Assembly (NCBI RefSeq): GCF_037975245.1
Contig: NC_092562.1
Location: 7,169,501 to 7,233,500, forward strand
Length of the DNA stretch: 64,000 nucleotides
DNA from: Apostichopus japonicus
Taxonomy: Eukaryota; Echinodermata; Holothuroidea; Aspidochirotida; Stichopodidae
Direction: 5' to 3'
Shown here: piece by piece, positions 1-15,390 of the stretch
Numbering within the stretch: the first letter of the stretch is position 1
Layout: each line of letters opens with the position of its first letter
Notes under the pieces: generated by a model
Database searches by the model: none
Told to the model about the DNA's origin: nothing
Seen by the model: only the letters and a program-made list of their open reading frames with translations
Made by a program: the position numbers and the translations under genes

Positions 1-439
1 CGATACCGATCATTTGAATGTTCGGTATCGGTCAATCGAATGTGCGGTACCTATCAATCGAATGTGCGGTACCGATCAATCGAATGTCCGGTAGAGATAA
101 ATGGAATGTGCGGTACCGATCAATCGAATGTGCGGTAGTGATCAATCGAATGTGCGGTACCGATCAATCGAATATGCGGTACCGATAAATCGAATGTGCG
201 GTACCGATCATTCGAATGTGCGGTACCGCTCAATCGAAAGTGCGGTACCGAACATTCGAATGTGGGGTACCGATAAATCGAAAGTGCGTTACCGCTCAAT
301 CGAAAGTGCGGTATCGAACATTCAAATGTGCGGTACCGATCAATCTAATGTGCGGTACCGATAAATCGAATGTGCGGTAACGATCATTCGAATGTTCGGT
401 GCCGATCAATCGATGGTGCGGTCCCGAAACATCGAATGT

Positions 440-1240
440 GCGGTACCGATAAATCGAATGTGCGGTACCGATCATTCGAATGTTCGGTACCGAATATTCG
501 AATGTGCGGTACCAATCAATCGAATGTGCGGTACCGATCATTCGAATGTGAGGTACCGATCAATCGAATGTGCGGTACCGATCAATCGAATGTGCGGTAC
601 CGATCAATCGATTGTGCGGTACCGATCATTCGAATGTTCGGTACCGAATATTCGAATGTGCGGTCCCGAAACATCGAATGTGCGGTACCGATAAATCGAA
701 TGTGCGGTACCGATCAATAGAATGTGCGGTACCGATAAATCGAATGTGCGGTACCGATCATTCGAATGTGCGGTACCGCTCAATCGAAAGTGCGGTACCG
801 AACATTCGAATGTGGGGTACCGATAAATCGAAAGTACGGTACCTAACAATCGAATGTGCGGTACCGATCAATCGAATGTCCGGTAGAGATAAATAGAATG
901 TGCGGTACCGATCAATCGAATGTGCGGTAGTGATCAATCGAATGTGCGGTACCGATCAATCGAAAGTGCGGTACCGATAAATCGAATGTGCGGTACCGAT
1001 CATTCGAATGTGCGGTACCGCTCAATCGAAAGTGCGGTACCAAACATTCGAATGTGGGGTACCGATAAATCGAAAGTACGGTACCTAACAATCGAATGTG
1101 CGGTACCGATCAATCGAATGTGCGGTACCGTTCTATCGATTGTGCGGTACCGATAAATCGAATGTGCGGTACCGATCAATCGAATGTCCGGTAGAGATAA
1201 ATCGAATGTGCGGTACCGATCAATCGAATGTGCGGTAGTG
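440..1240 (+). repeat. Satellite segment duplicated at about 2,290-3,090
   Basis: The ordered variants here recur 1,847 bases downstream, which is 84 monomers less one base. The shared landmarks are a tttctatcgattg-type unit (ccgttctatcgattg), cctaacaatcg, the gtagagataaatag unit and the gtagtgatcaat unit. Frames translated across 570-896 and 920-1,156 match their partners at 2,417-2,743 and 2,767-3,003 almost residue for residue. The register slips by about one monomer near 1,250, where one copy has a fused gaataggcgg unit. Boundaries are approximate. Confidence 0.8.
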
Positions 1241-4200
1241 ATCAATCGAATAGGCGGTACCGATAAATCTAATGTGCGGTAACGATCATTCGAATGTTCG
1301 GTGCCTATCAATCGAATGTGCGGTACCGAAACATCGAATGTGCGGTACCTATAAATCGAATGTGCGGTACCGATCATTCGAATGTGCGGTACCGATCAAT
1401 CGAATGTTCGGTACCGATCAATCGAATGTGCGATACCGATCAATAGAATGTGCGGTACCGATAAATCGAATGTGCGGTACCGATAAATCGAATGTGCGGT
1501 ACCGATAAATCGAATGTGCGGTACCTATAAATCCAATGTGCGGTACCGATAAATCGAATGTGCGGTACCGATCATTCGAATGTGCAGTATCGATCAATCG
1601 AATGTGCGGTACCGATCAATCGAATGTGCGGTACCGATAAATCGAATGTGCGGTACCGATAAATGGAATGTGCGGTAACGATCAATCAAATGTGAGGTAC
1701 CGATCAATCGAATGTGCGGTACCGATCAATCGAATGTGCGGTACCGATCATTCGAATGTGAGGTACCGATCAATCGAATGTGCGGTACCGAATATTCGAA
1801 TGTGCGGTACCGATCAATCGAATGTTCGGTACCGATCAATCGAATGTGCGATATCGATCAATAGAATGTGCGGTACCGATCAATCGAAGGTGGGTACCGC
1901 TCAATCGAATGTGCGGTACCTATAAATCGAATGTGCGGTACCGATCATTCGAATGTGCGGTAACGATCATTCGAATGTTCGGTATCGATCAATCGAATGT
2001 GCGGTACCGATCAATCGAAAGTGCGGTACCGATCATTCGAATGTGCGGTAACGATCATTCGAATGTTCGGTATCGATCAATCGAATGTGCGGTACCGATC
2101 AATCGAATGTGCGGTACCTATCAATCGAATGTGCGGTACCGATAAATCGAATGTGCGGTACCTATAAATCGAATGTGCGGTACCGATCATTCGAATGTGC
2201 GGTAACGATCATTCGAATGTGCGGTACCGATCAATCGAAAGTGCGGTACCGAACAATCGAATGTGCGGTAGTGATCAATCGAAAGTGCGGTACCGATAAA
2301 TCGAATGTGCGGTACCGATCATTCGAATGTTCGGTACCGAATATTCGAATGTGCGGTACCAATCAATCGAATGTGCGGTACCGATCATTCGAATGTGAGG
2401 TACCGATCAATCGAATGTGCGGTACCGATCAATCGAATGTGCGGTACCGATCAATCGAATGTGCGGTACCGAATATTCGAATGTTCGGTACCGAATATTC
2501 AAATGTGCGGTACCGAATATTCGAATGTGCGGTACCGATAAATCGAATGTGCGGTACCGATCAATAGAATGTGCGGTACCGATAAATCGAATGTGCGGTA
2601 CCGATCATTCGAATGTGCGGTACCGCTCAATCGAAAGTGCGATACCGAACATTCGAATGTGGGGTACCGATAAATCGAAAGTACGGTACCTAACAATCGA
2701 ATGTGCGGTACCGATCAATCGAATGTCCGGTAGAGATAAATAGAATGTGCGGTACCGATCAATCGAATGTGCGGTAGTGATCAATCGAATGTGCGGTACC
2801 GATCAATCGAAAGTGCGGTACCGATAAATCGAATGTGCGGTACCGATCATTCGAATGTGCGGTACCGCTCAATCGAAAGTGCGGTACCGAACATTCGAAT
2901 GTGGGGTACCGATAAATCGAAAGTACGGTACCTAACAATCGAATGTGCGGTACCGATCAATCGAATGTGCGGTACCGTTCTATCGATTGTGCGGTACCGA
3001 TAAATCGAATGTGCGGTACCGATCAATCGAATGTCCGGTAGAGATAAATCGAATGTGCGGTACCGATCAATCGAATGTGCGGTAGTGATCAATCGAATGT
3101 GCGGTACCGATCAATCTAATGTGCGGTACCGATAAATCGAATGTGCGGTAACGATCATTCGAATGTTCGGTGCCTATCAATCGAATGTGCGGTACCGAAA
3201 CATCGAATGTGCGGTACCGATAAATCGAATGTGCGGTACCGATAAATCAAATGTGCGGTACCGATCATTCGAATGTGCGGTACCGATCAATCCAATGTGC
3301 GGTACCGATAAATCGAATGTGCGGTACCGATCATTCGAAAGTGCAGTATCGATCAATCGAATGTGCGGTACCGATCAATCGAATGTGCGGTACCGATAAA
3401 TCTAATGTGCGGTACCGATAAATGGAATGTGCGGTAACGATCAATCAAATGTGAGGTACCGATCAATCGAATGTGCGGTACCGATCAATCGAATGTGCGG
3501 TACCGATCATTCGAATGTATGGTACCGATCAATCGAATGTGCGGTACCGAATATTCGAATGTGTGGTACCGATCAATCGAATGTTCGGTACCGATCAATC
3601 CAATGTGCGATATAGATCAATAGAATGTGCGGTACCGATAAATCGAAGGTGGGTACCGCTCAATCGAATGTGCGGTACCTATAAATCGAATGTGCGGTAC
3701 CGATCATTCGAATGTGCGGTACCGATAAATTGAATGTGCGGTACCTATAAATCGAATGTGCGGTACCGATCATTCGAATGTGCGGTAACGATCATTCGAA
3801 TGTTCGGTATCGATCAATCGAATGTGCGGTACCGATCAATCGAAAGTGCGGTACCGATAAATCGAATGTGCGGTACCGATCATTCGAATGTGCGATACCG
3901 ATCATTTGAATGTTCGGTATCGGTCAATCGAATGTGCGGTACCTATCAATCGAATGTGCGGTACCGATCAATCGAATGTCCGGTAGAGATAAATGGAATG
4001 TGCGGTACCGATCAATCGAATGTGCGGTAGTGATCAATCGAATGTGCGGTACCGATCAATCTAATGTGCGGTACCGATAAATCGAATGTGCGGTAACGAT
4101 CATTCGAATGTGCGGTACCGAAACATCGAATGTGCGGTACCGATAAATCGAATGTGCGGTACCGATCATTCGAATGTGCGGTACCGATCATTCCAATGTG

Positions 4201-7200
4201 CGGTACCGATCAATCGAATGTTCGGTACCGATCAATCGAATGTGCGATACTGATCAATAGAATGTGCGGTACCGATCATTTGAATGTGCTGTACCGATAA
4301 ATCGAATGTGCGGTACCGATAAATCGAATGTGCGGTACCTATAAATCCAATGTGCGGTACCGATAAATCGAATGTGCGGTACCGATCATTCGAATGTGCA
4401 GTATCGATCAATCGAATGTGCGGTACCGATCAATCGAATGTGCGGTACCGATAAATCGAATGTGCGGTACCGAGAAATGGAATGTGCGGTAACGATCAAT
4501 CAAATGTGAGATACCGATCAATCGAATGTGCGGTACCGATAAATCGAATGTGCGGTACCGATCATTCGAATGTGCGGTAACGATCATTCGAATGTTCGGT
4601 ATCGATCATTCGAATGTGCGGTACCGATCAATCGAAAGTGCGGTACCGAACAATCGAATGTGCGGTAGCGATCAATCGAAAGTGCGGTACCGATAAATCG
4701 AATGTGCGGTACCGATCATTCGAATATGCGATACCGATCATTTGAATGTTCGGTATCGGTCAATCGAATGAGCGGTACCTATCAATCGAATGTCCGGGAG
4801 AGATCAATCGAATGTGCGGTACCGATCAATCTAATGTGCGGTACCGATGAATCGAATGTGGGGTACCGATAAATCGAAAGTGCGTTACCGCTCAATCCAA
4901 AGTGCGGTACCGAACATTCGAATGTGCGGTACCGATCAATCTAATGTGCGGTACCGATCATTCGAATGTGCGGTACCGATCATTCGAATGTGCGGTACCG
5001 ATCAATCGAATGTTCGGAAGCGATCAATCGAATGTGCGATACCGATCAATAGAATGTGCGGTACCGATAAATCGAATGTGCGGTACCGATGAATCGAATG
5101 TGCGCTACCGTTCTATCGATTGTGCGGTACCGATAAATCGAATGTGCGGTACCGATCAATCGAATGTCCGGTAGAGATAAATCGAATGTGCGGTACCGAT
5201 CAATCGAATGTGCGGTAGTGATCAATCGAATGTGCGGTACCGATCAATCTAATGTGCGGTACCGATAAATCGAATGTGCGGTAACGATCATTCGAATGTT
5301 CGGTGCCGATCAATCGAATGTGAGGTACCGAAACATCGAATGTGCGGTACCGATAAATCGAATGTGCGGTACCGATCATTCGAATGTGCGGTACCGATCA
5401 TTCGAATGTGCGGTACCGATCAATCGAATGTTCGGTACCGATCAATCGAAAGTGCGATACCGATCAATAGAATGTGCGGTACCGATAAATCGAATGTGCG
5501 GTACCTATAAATCCAATGTACGGTACCGATAAATCGAATGTGCGGTACCGATCATTCGAATGTGCGGTACCGATCATTCGAATGTGAGGTACCGATCAAT
5601 CGAATGTGCGGTACCGATCAATCGAATGTGCGGTACCGATCAATCGAATGTGCGGTACCGAACAATCGAATGTGCGGTACCGATAAATCGAATGTGCGGT
5701 GCCGTTCTATCGATTGAGCGGTACCGATAAGTCGAATGTGCGGTACCGATCAGTCGAATGTCCGGTAGAGATAAATCGAATGTGCGGTACCGATCAATCG
5801 AATGTGCGGTAGTGATCAATCGAATGTGCGGTACCGATCAATCTAATGTGCGGTACCGAAAAATCGAATGTGCGGTAACGATCATTCGAATGTTCGGTGC
5901 CGATAAATCGAATGTGCGGTACCGATCATTCGAATGTGCGGTACCGATCATTCGAATGTGCGGTACCGAACAATCGAATGTTCGGTACCGATCAATCGAA
6001 TGTGCGATACCGATCAATAGAATGTGCGGTACCGATAAATCCAATGTGCGGTACCGATAAATCGAATGTGCGGTACCGATAAATCCAAAGTGCGGTACCT
6101 ATAAATCCAATGTGCTGTACCGATAAATCGAATGTGCGGTACCGATCAATCGAATGTGCAGTATCGATCAATCGAATGTGCGGTACCGATCAATCGAATG
6201 TGCGGTACCGATAAATCGAATGTGCGGTACCGATCAATCGAATGTGCGGTACCTATAAATCCAATGTGCGGTACCGATAAATCGAATGTGCGGTACCGAT
6301 CATTCGAATGTGCAGTATCGATCAATCGAATGTGCGGTACCGATCAATCGAATGTGCGGTACCGATAAATCGAATGTGCGGTACCGATAAATGGAATGTG
6401 CGGTAACGATCAATCAAATGTGAGATACCGATCAATCGAATGTGCGGTACCGATCAATCGAATGTGCGGTACCGATCATTCGAATGTGAGGTAGCGATCA
6501 ATCGAATGTGCGGTACCGAACAATCGATATGCGGTAGTGATCAATCGAATGTGCGGTACCGATAAATCGAATGTGCGGTACCAATCATTCGAATGTGCGG
6601 CACCGATCAATCGAATGTCCGGTATAGATAAATGGAATGTGCGGTACCGATCAATCGAATGTGCGGTAGTGATCAATCGAATGTGCGGTACCGATCAATC
6701 TAATGTGCGGTACCGATAAATCGAATGTTCGGTACCGAACAATCGAATGTGCGGTACCGATAAATAGAATGTTCGGTACCGATCATTCGAATGTGCGGTA
6801 CCGATCAATCGAATGTGCGGTACCGATCAATCGAATGTGCGGTACCGATCATTCGAATAAGCGGGACCGATAAATCGATTGTGGGGTACCGATAAATCGA
6901 AAGTGCGGTACCGATCAATCGATTGTGCGGTACCGATAAATCGAATGTGCGATACCGATCAATCGAATGTGCGGTACCGAACAATCGAATGTGCGGTATC
7001 GATAAATCGAATGTGCGCTACCGTTCTATCGATTGTGCGGTACTGATAAATCGAATGTGCGGTACCGATCAATCGAATGTCCGGTAGAGATAAATCGAAT
7101 GTGCGGTACCGATCAATCGAATGTGCGGTAGTGATCAATGGAATGTGCGGTACCGATCAATCTAATGTGCGGTACCGATAAATCGAATGTGCGGTAACGA

Positions 7201-8239
7201 TCATTCGAATGTTCGGTGCCGATCAATCGAATGTGAGGTATCGAAACATCGAATGTGCGGTACCGATAAATCGAATGTGCGGTACCGATCATTCGAATGT
7301 GCGGTACCGATCAATCGAATGTGCGGTACCGATCAATCGAATGTGCGGTACCGAACAATCGAATGTGCGGTACCGATAAATCGAATGTGCGGTGCCGTTC
7401 TATCGATTGAGCGGTACCGATAAATCGAATGTGCGGTACCGATCAGTCGAATGTCCGGTAGAGATAAATCGAATGTGCGGTACCGATCAATCGAATGTGC
7501 GGTAGTGATCAATCGAATGTGCGGTACCGATCAATCTAATGTGCGGTACCGAAAAATCGAATGTGCGGTAACGATCATTCGAATGTTCGGTGCCGATCAA
7601 TCGAATGTGCGGTACCGAAACATCGAATGTGCGGTACCGATAAATCGAATGTGCGGTACCGATCATTCGAATGTGCGGTACCGATCATTCGAATGTGCGG
7701 TACCGAACAATCGAATGTTCGGTACCGATCAATCGAATGTGCGATACCGATGAATAGAATGTGCGGTACCGATAAATCGAATGTGCGGTAGTGATAAATC
7801 GAATGTGCGGTACCGATAAATCCAATGTGCGGTACCTATAAATCCAATGTGCTGTACCGATATATCGAATGTGCGGTACCGATCAATCGAATGTGCAATA
7901 TCGATCAATCGAATGTGTGGTACCGATCAATCGAATGTGCGGTACCGATAAATCGAATGTGCGGTACCGATAAATGGAAGGTGCGGTAACGATCAATCAA
8001 ATGTGAGGTACCGATCAATCGAATGTGCGGTACCGATCAATCGAATGTGCGGTACCGATCATTCGAATGTGAGGTACCGATCAATCGAATGTGCGGTACC
8101 GATCAATCGAATGTGCGGTACCGATCAATCGAATGTGCGGTACCGATCATTCGAATGTTCGGTACCGAACAATCGAATGTGCGGTAGTGATCAATCGAAT
8201 GTGCGGTACCGATAAATCGAATGTGCGGTACCGATCATT

Positions 8240-9040
8240 CGAATGTGCGATACCGATCATTTGAATGTTCGGTATCGGTCAATCGAATGTGCGGTACCTA
8301 TCAATCGAATGTGCGGTACCGATCAATCGAATGTCCGGTAGAGATAAATGGAATGTGCGGTACCGATCAATCGAATGTGCGGTACCGATCAATCTAATGT
8401 GCGGTACCGATAAATCGAATGTGCGGTACCGATCATTCGAATATTCGGTACCGCTCAATCGAAAGTGCGGTACCGAACATTCGAATGTGGGTACCTATAA
8501 ATCGAAAGTGCGTTACCGCTCAATCGAAAGTGCGGTACCGAACATTCGAATGTGCGGTACCGATCAATCTAATGTGCGGTACCGATAAATCCAATGTGCG
8601 GTTACGATTATTCGAATGTTCGGTGCCGATCAATCGAATGTGCGGTCCCGAAACATCGAATGTGCGGTACCGATAAATCGAATGTGCGGTACCGATCATT
8701 CGAATGTGCGGTACCGATCATTCGAATGTGCGGTACCGATCAATCGAATGTTCGGTACCGATCAATCGAATGTGCGATACCGATCAATAGAATGTGCGGT
8801 ACCGATAAATCGAATGTGCGGTACTGATAAATCGAATGTGCGGTACCTATAAATCGAATGTGCGGTACCGATCATTCGAATGTGCGGTACCGATAAATCG
8901 AATGTGCGGTACCTATAAATCGAATGTGCGGTACCGATCATTCGAATGTGCGATACCGATCATTCGAATGTTCGGTATCGGTCAATCGAATGTGCGGTAC
9001 CGATCAATCGAATGTGCGGTACCGAACAATCGAATATGCG
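8240..9040 (+). repeat. Satellite segment duplicated at about 10,200-11,020
   Basis: The two segments share an ordered series of variants at an offset of 1,979 bases (90 monomers less one). It includes a 21-base gaatgtgggtacc unit, a gttacgat unit, a ccgaaacatcg unit and the cgatcatttgaatg unit. At the left edge the offset drops by one monomer because the first copy lacks the gtagtgatcaat unit found at about 10,340. This gives an example of loss or gain of exactly one monomer between otherwise matching copies. Confidence 0.8.
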
Positions 9041-12000
9041 GTAGTGATCAATCGAATGTGCGGTACCGATAAATCGAATGTGCGGAACCAATCATTCCAA
9101 TGTGCGGTACCGATCAATCGAATGTCCGGTATAGATAAATGGAATGTGCGGTACCGATCAATCGAATTTGCGGTAGTGATCAATCGAATGTGCGGTACCG
9201 ATCAATCGAATGTGCGGTAGTGATCAATCGAATGTGCGGTACCGATCAATCTAATGTGCGGTACCGAAAAATCGAATGTGCGGTAACGATCATTCGAATG
9301 TTCGGTGCCGATCAATCGAATGTGCGGTACCGAAACATCGAATGTGCGGTACCGATAAATCGAATGTGCGGTACCGATCATTCGAATGTGCGGTACCGAT
9401 CATTCGAATGTGCGGTACCGAACAATCGAATGTGCGGTACCGATCAATCGAATGTGCGATACCGATCAATAGAATGTGCGGTACCGATAAATCAAATGTG
9501 CGGTACCGATAAATCCAATGTGCGTTACCGATAAATCAAATGTACGGTACCTATAAATCCAATGTGCTGTACCGATAAATCGAATGTGCGGTACCGATCA
9601 ATCGAATGTGCAGTATCGATCAATCGAATGTGCGGTACCGATCAATCGAATGTGCGGTACCGATAAATCGAATGTGCGGTACCGATAAATGGAATGTGCG
9701 GTAGCGATCAATCAAATGTGAGGTACCGATAAATCGAATGTGCGGTACCGATAAATCGAATGTGCGGTACCGATCATTCGAATGTGAGGTACCGATCAAT
9801 CGAATGTGCGGTACCGATCAATCGAATGTGCGGTACCGATCAATCGAATGTGCGGTACCGATCATTCGAATGTTCGGTACCGAATATTCGAATGTGCGGT
9901 ACCGATCAATCGAATATTCGGTACCGATCAATCGAATGTGCGATATCGATCAATAGATTGTGCGGTACCGAAAAATCGAAGGTGCGGTACCGATCAATCG
10001 AATGTGCGGTACCTATACATCGAATGTGCGGTACCGATCATTCGAATGTGCGGTAACGATCATTCGAATGTTCGGTATCGATCAATCGAATGTGCGGTAC
10101 CGATCAATCGAAAGTGCGGTACCGAACAATCGAATGTGCGGTAGTGATCAATCGAAAGTGCGGTACCGATAAATCGAATGTGCGGTACCGATCATTCGAA
10201 TGTGCGATACCGATCATTTGAATGTTCGGTATCGGTCAATCGAATGTGCGGTACCTATCAATCGAATGTGCGGAACCGATCAATCGAATGTCCGGTAGAG
10301 ATAAATGGAATGTGCGGTACCGATCAATCGAATGTGCGGTAGTGATCAATCGAATGTGCGGTACCGATCAATCTAATGTGCGGTACCGATAAATCGAATG
10401 TGCGGTACCGATCATTCGAATGTGCGGTACCGCTCAATCGAAAGTGCGGTACCGAACATTCGAATGTGGGTACCGATAAATCGAAAGTGCGTTACCGCTC
10501 AATCGAAAGTGCGGTACCGAACATTCGAATGTGCGGTACCGATCAATCTAATGTGCGGTACCGATAAATTGAATGTGCGGTTACGATCATTCGAATGTTC
10601 GGTGCCGATCAATCGAATGTGCGGTCCCGAAACATCGAATGTGCGGTATCGATAAATCGAATGTGCGGTACCGATCATTCGAATGTGCGGTACCGATCAT
10701 TCGAATGTGCGGTACCGATCAATCGAATGTTCGGTACCGATCAATCGAATGTGCGGTACCGATCAATAGAATGTGCGGTACCGATAAATCGAATGTGCGG
10801 TACTGATAAATCGAATGTGCGGTACCTATCAATCGAATGTGCGGTACCGATCATTTGAATGTGCGGTACCGATAAATCGAATGTGCGGTACCTATAAATC
10901 GAATGTGCGGTACCGATCATTCGAATGTGCGATACCGATCATTCGAATGTTCGGTATCGGTCAATCGAATGTGCGGTATCTATCAATCGAATGTGCGGTA
11001 CCGAACAATCGAATATGCGGTAGTGATCAATCGAATGTGCGGTATAGATAAATGGAATGTGCGGTACCGATCAATCGAATTTGCGGTAGTGATCAATCGA
11101 ATGTGCGGTACCGATCAATCTAATGTGCGGTACCGATAAATCGAATGTTCGGTACCGAACAATCGAATGTGCGGTACCGATAAATAGAATGTTCGGTACC
11201 GATCATTCGAATGTGCGGTACCGATCAATCGAATGTGCGGTACCGATCAATCGAATGTGCGGTACCGATCATTCGAATAAGCGGGACCGATAAATCGAAT
11301 GTGGGGTACCGATAAATCGAAAGTGCGGTACCGATCAATCGATTGTGCGGTACCGATAAATCGAATGTGCGGTACCGATCAATCGAATGTGCGGTACCGA
11401 ACAATCGAATGTGCGGTACCGATAAATCGAATGTGCGCTACCGATCAATCGAATGTCCGGTAGAGATAAATCGAATGTGCGGTACCGATCAATCGAATGT
11501 GCGGTACCGATAAATCGAATGTGCGGTAACGATCATTCGAATGTGCGGTACCGATCATTCGAATGTGACGTACCGATCAATCGAATGTGCGGTAACGATC
11601 AATCGAATGTGCGGTACCGATCAATCGAATGTGCGGTACCGATCATTCGAATGTTCGGTACCGAATATTCGAATGTGCGGTACCGATCAATCGAATGTTC
11701 GGTACCGATCAATCGAATGTGCGATATCGATCAATAGAATGTGCGGTACCGAAAAATCGAAGGTGCGGTACCGATAAATCGAATGTGCGGTACCTATAAA
11801 TCGAATGTGCGGTACCGATCATTCGAATGTGCGGTACCGATAAATCGAATGTGCGGTACCGATAAATCGAATGTGCGGTACCGATCATTCGAATGTGCGG
11901 TAACGATCATTCGATTGTTCGGTATCGATCAATCGAATGTTCGGTACCGATCAATCGAAAGTGCGGTACCGAACAATCGAATGTGCGGTAGTGATCAATC

Positions 12001-13009
12001 GAAAGTGCGGTACCGATAAATCGAATGTGCGGTACCGATCATTCGAATGTGCGATACCGATCATTTGAATGTTCGGTATCGGTCAATCGAATGTGCGGTA
12101 CCTATCAATCGAATGTGCGGTACCGATCAATCGAATGTCCGGTAGAGATAAATGTAATGTGCGGTACCGATCAATCGAATGTGCGGTAGTGATCAATCGA
12201 ATGTGCGGTACCGATCAATCTAATGTGCGGTACCGATAAATCGAATGTGCGGTACCGATCATTCGAATGTGCGGTACCGCTCAATCGAAAGTGCGGTACC
12301 GAACATTCGAATGTGGGGTACCGATAAATCGAAAGTACGGTACCTAACAATCGAATGTGCGGTACCGATCATTCGAATGTGCGGTACCGATCAATCGAAT
12401 GTGCGGTACCGAACAATCGAATGTGCGGTACCGATAAATCGAATGTGCGGTACCGATAAATCGAATGTGCGGTACCGATCAATCGAATGTGCGGTACCGA
12501 TCAATCGAATGTGAGGTACCTATTAATCGAATGTGCGGTACCGATCAATCGAATGTGCGGTAGTGATCAATCGAATGTGCGGTACCGATCAATCTAATGT
12601 GCGGTACCGATAAATCGAATGTGCGGTAACGATCATTCGAATGTTCGGTGCCGATCAATCGAATGTGCGGTACCGAAACATCGAATGTGCGGTACCGATA
12701 AATCCAATGTGCGGTACCGATCATTCGAATGTGCGGTACCGATCATTCGAATGTGCGGTACCGATCAATCGAATGCTCGGTACCGATCAATCGAATGTGC
12801 GATACCGATCAATAGAATGTGCGGTACCGATAAATCGAATGTGCGGTACCGATAAATCGAATGTGGGGTACCGATAAATCGAATGTGCGGTACCTATAAA
12901 TCCAATGTGCGGTACCGATAAATCGAATGTGCGGTACCGATCAATCGAATGTGCAGTATCGATCAATCGAATGTGCGGTACCGATCAATCGAATGTGCGG
13001 TACCGATAA

Positions 13010-13970
13010 ATCGAATGTGTGCTACCGTTCTATCGATTGTGCGGTACCGATAAATCGAATGTGCGGTACCGATCAATCGAATGTCCGGTAGAGATAAATC
13101 GAATGTGCGGTACCGATCAATCGAATGTGCGGTAGTGATCAATCGAATGTGCGGTACCGATCAATCTAATGTGCGGTACCGATAAATCGAATGTGCGGTA
13201 ACGATCATTCGAATGTTCGGTGCCGATAAATCGAATGTGAGGTACCGAAACATCGAATGTGCGGTACCGATAAATCGAATGTGCGGTACCGATCATTCGA
13301 ATGTGCGGTACCGATCATTCGAATGTGCGGTACCGATCAATCGAATGTTCGGTACCGATCAATCGAATGTGCGATACCGATCAATAGAATGTGCGGTACC
13401 GATAAATCGAATGTGCGGTACCTATAAATCCAATGTGCGGTACCGATAAATCGAATGTGCGGTAACGATCATTCGAATGTGCGGTACCGATCATTCGAAT
13501 GTGAGGTACCGATAAATCGAATGTGCGGTACCGATCAATCGAATGTGCGGTACCGATCAATCGAATGTGCGGTACCGATCATTCGAATGTTCGGTACCGA
13601 ATATTCGAATGTGCGGTACCGATCAATCGAATGTTCGGTACCGATCAATCGAATGTGCGATATCGATCAATAGAATGTGCGGTACCGAAAAATCGAAGGT
13701 GCGGTACCGATAAATCGAATGTGCGGTACCTATAAATCGAATGTGCGGTACCGATCATTCGAATGTGCGGTACCGATAAATCGAATGTGCGGTACCGATA
13801 AATCGAATGTGCGGTACCGATCATTCGAATGTGCGGTAACGATCATTCGATTGTTCGGTTTCGATCAATCGAATGTTCGGTACCGATCAATCGAAAGTGC
13901 GGTACCGAACAATCGAATGTGCGGTAGTGATCAATCGAAAGTGCGGTACCGATAAATCGAATGTGCGGTA
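13010..13970 (+). repeat. Satellite segment duplicated at about 15,804-16,764
   Basis: The offset is 2,794 bases, exactly 127 monomers. Shared landmarks in order are the ccgttctatcg unit, the gtgccgataaat unit, ccgaaacatcg, the gaatatt unit, the ccgaaaaatcgaagg unit and the gatcattcgattgttcggtt unit. A few single-base differences are visible, such as cgattg against cgaatg just after the first landmark and tataaatcc against tataaattc near 13,430 and 16,224. Confidence 0.82.
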
Positions 13971-14629
13971 CCGATCAATCGAATGTCCGGTAGAGATAAA
14001 TGGAATGTGCGGTACCGATCAATCGAATGTGCGGTAGTGATCAATCGAATGTGCGGTACCGATCAATCTAATGTGCGGTACCGATAAATCGAATGTGCGG
14101 TACCGATCATTCGAATGTGCGGTACCGCTCAATCGAAAGTGCGGTACCGAACATTCGAATGTGCGGTACCGATAAATCGAAAGTACGGTACCTAACAATC
14201 GAATGTGCGGTACCGATCAATCGAATGTGCGGTACCGATCATTCGAATGTGCGGTACCGATCAATCGAATGTGCGGTACCGAACAATCGAATGTGCGGTA
14301 CCGATGAATCGAAAGTGCGGTACCGATATATCGAATGTGCGGTACCGATCAATCGAATGTGCGGTACCGATCAATCGAATGTGCGGTAGAGATAAATCGA
14401 ATGTGCGATACCGATCAATCGAATGTGCGGTAGTGATCAATCGAATGTGCGGTACCGATAAATCGAATGTGCGGTACCGATAAATCGAATGTGCGGTAAC
14501 GATCATTCGAATGTTCGGTGCCGATCAATCGAATGTGCGGTACCGAAACATCGAATGTGCGGTACCGATAAATCGAATGTGCGGTACCGATCATTCGAAT
14601 GTGCGGTACCGATCATTCGAATGTGCGGT

Positions 14630-15390
14630 ACCGATCAATCGAATGTTCGGTACCGATCAATCGAATGTGCGATACCGATCAATAGAATGTGCGGTACCGA
14701 TAAATCGAATGTGCGGTACCGATAAATCGAATGTGCGGTACCGATAAATCCAATGTGCGGTACCTATAAATCCAATGTGCGGTACCGATAAATCGAATGT
14801 GCGGTACCGATCAATCGAATGTGCAGTATCGATCAATCGAATGTGCGGTACCGATCAATCGAATGTGCGGTACCGATAAATCGAATGTGCGGTACCGATA
14901 AATCGAATGTGCGGTAACGATCAATCGAATGTGAGGTACCGATCAATCGAATGTGCGGTACCGATCAATCGAATGTGCGGTACCGATCATTCGAATGTGA
15001 GGTACCGATCAATCGAATGTGCGGTACCGATCAATCGAATGTGCGGTACCGATCAATCGAATGTGCGGTACCGATCATTCGAATGTTCGGTACCAAATAT
15101 TCGAATGTGCGGTACCGATCAATCGAATGTTCGGTACCGATCAATCGAATGTGCGATATCGATCAATAGAATGTGCGGTACCGAAAAATCGAAGGTGCGG
15201 TACCGATAAATCGAATGTGCGGTACCTATAAATCGAATGTGCGGTACCGATCAATAGAATGTGCGGTACCGAAAAATCGAATGTGCGGTACCGATAAATC
15301 GAATGTGCGGTACCTATAAATCGAATGTGCGGTACCGATAAATAGAATGTGCGGTACCGATAAATCGAATGTGCGATACCTATAAAACGA
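14630..15390 (+). repeat. Satellite segment duplicated at about 17,094-17,854
   Basis: The offset is 2,464 bases, exactly 112 monomers. The copies share the gcagtatcgat unit, the ccaaatattcg unit (a ccgaatatt variant with G changed to A), two ccgaaaaatcg units, and the tataaaacgaatg unit that ends the block. After that unit the copies differ: gcggtaccgatcaat in the first and gcggaaacgatcatt in the second. The second copy leads directly into the 5,414-base duplication. Confidence 0.82.
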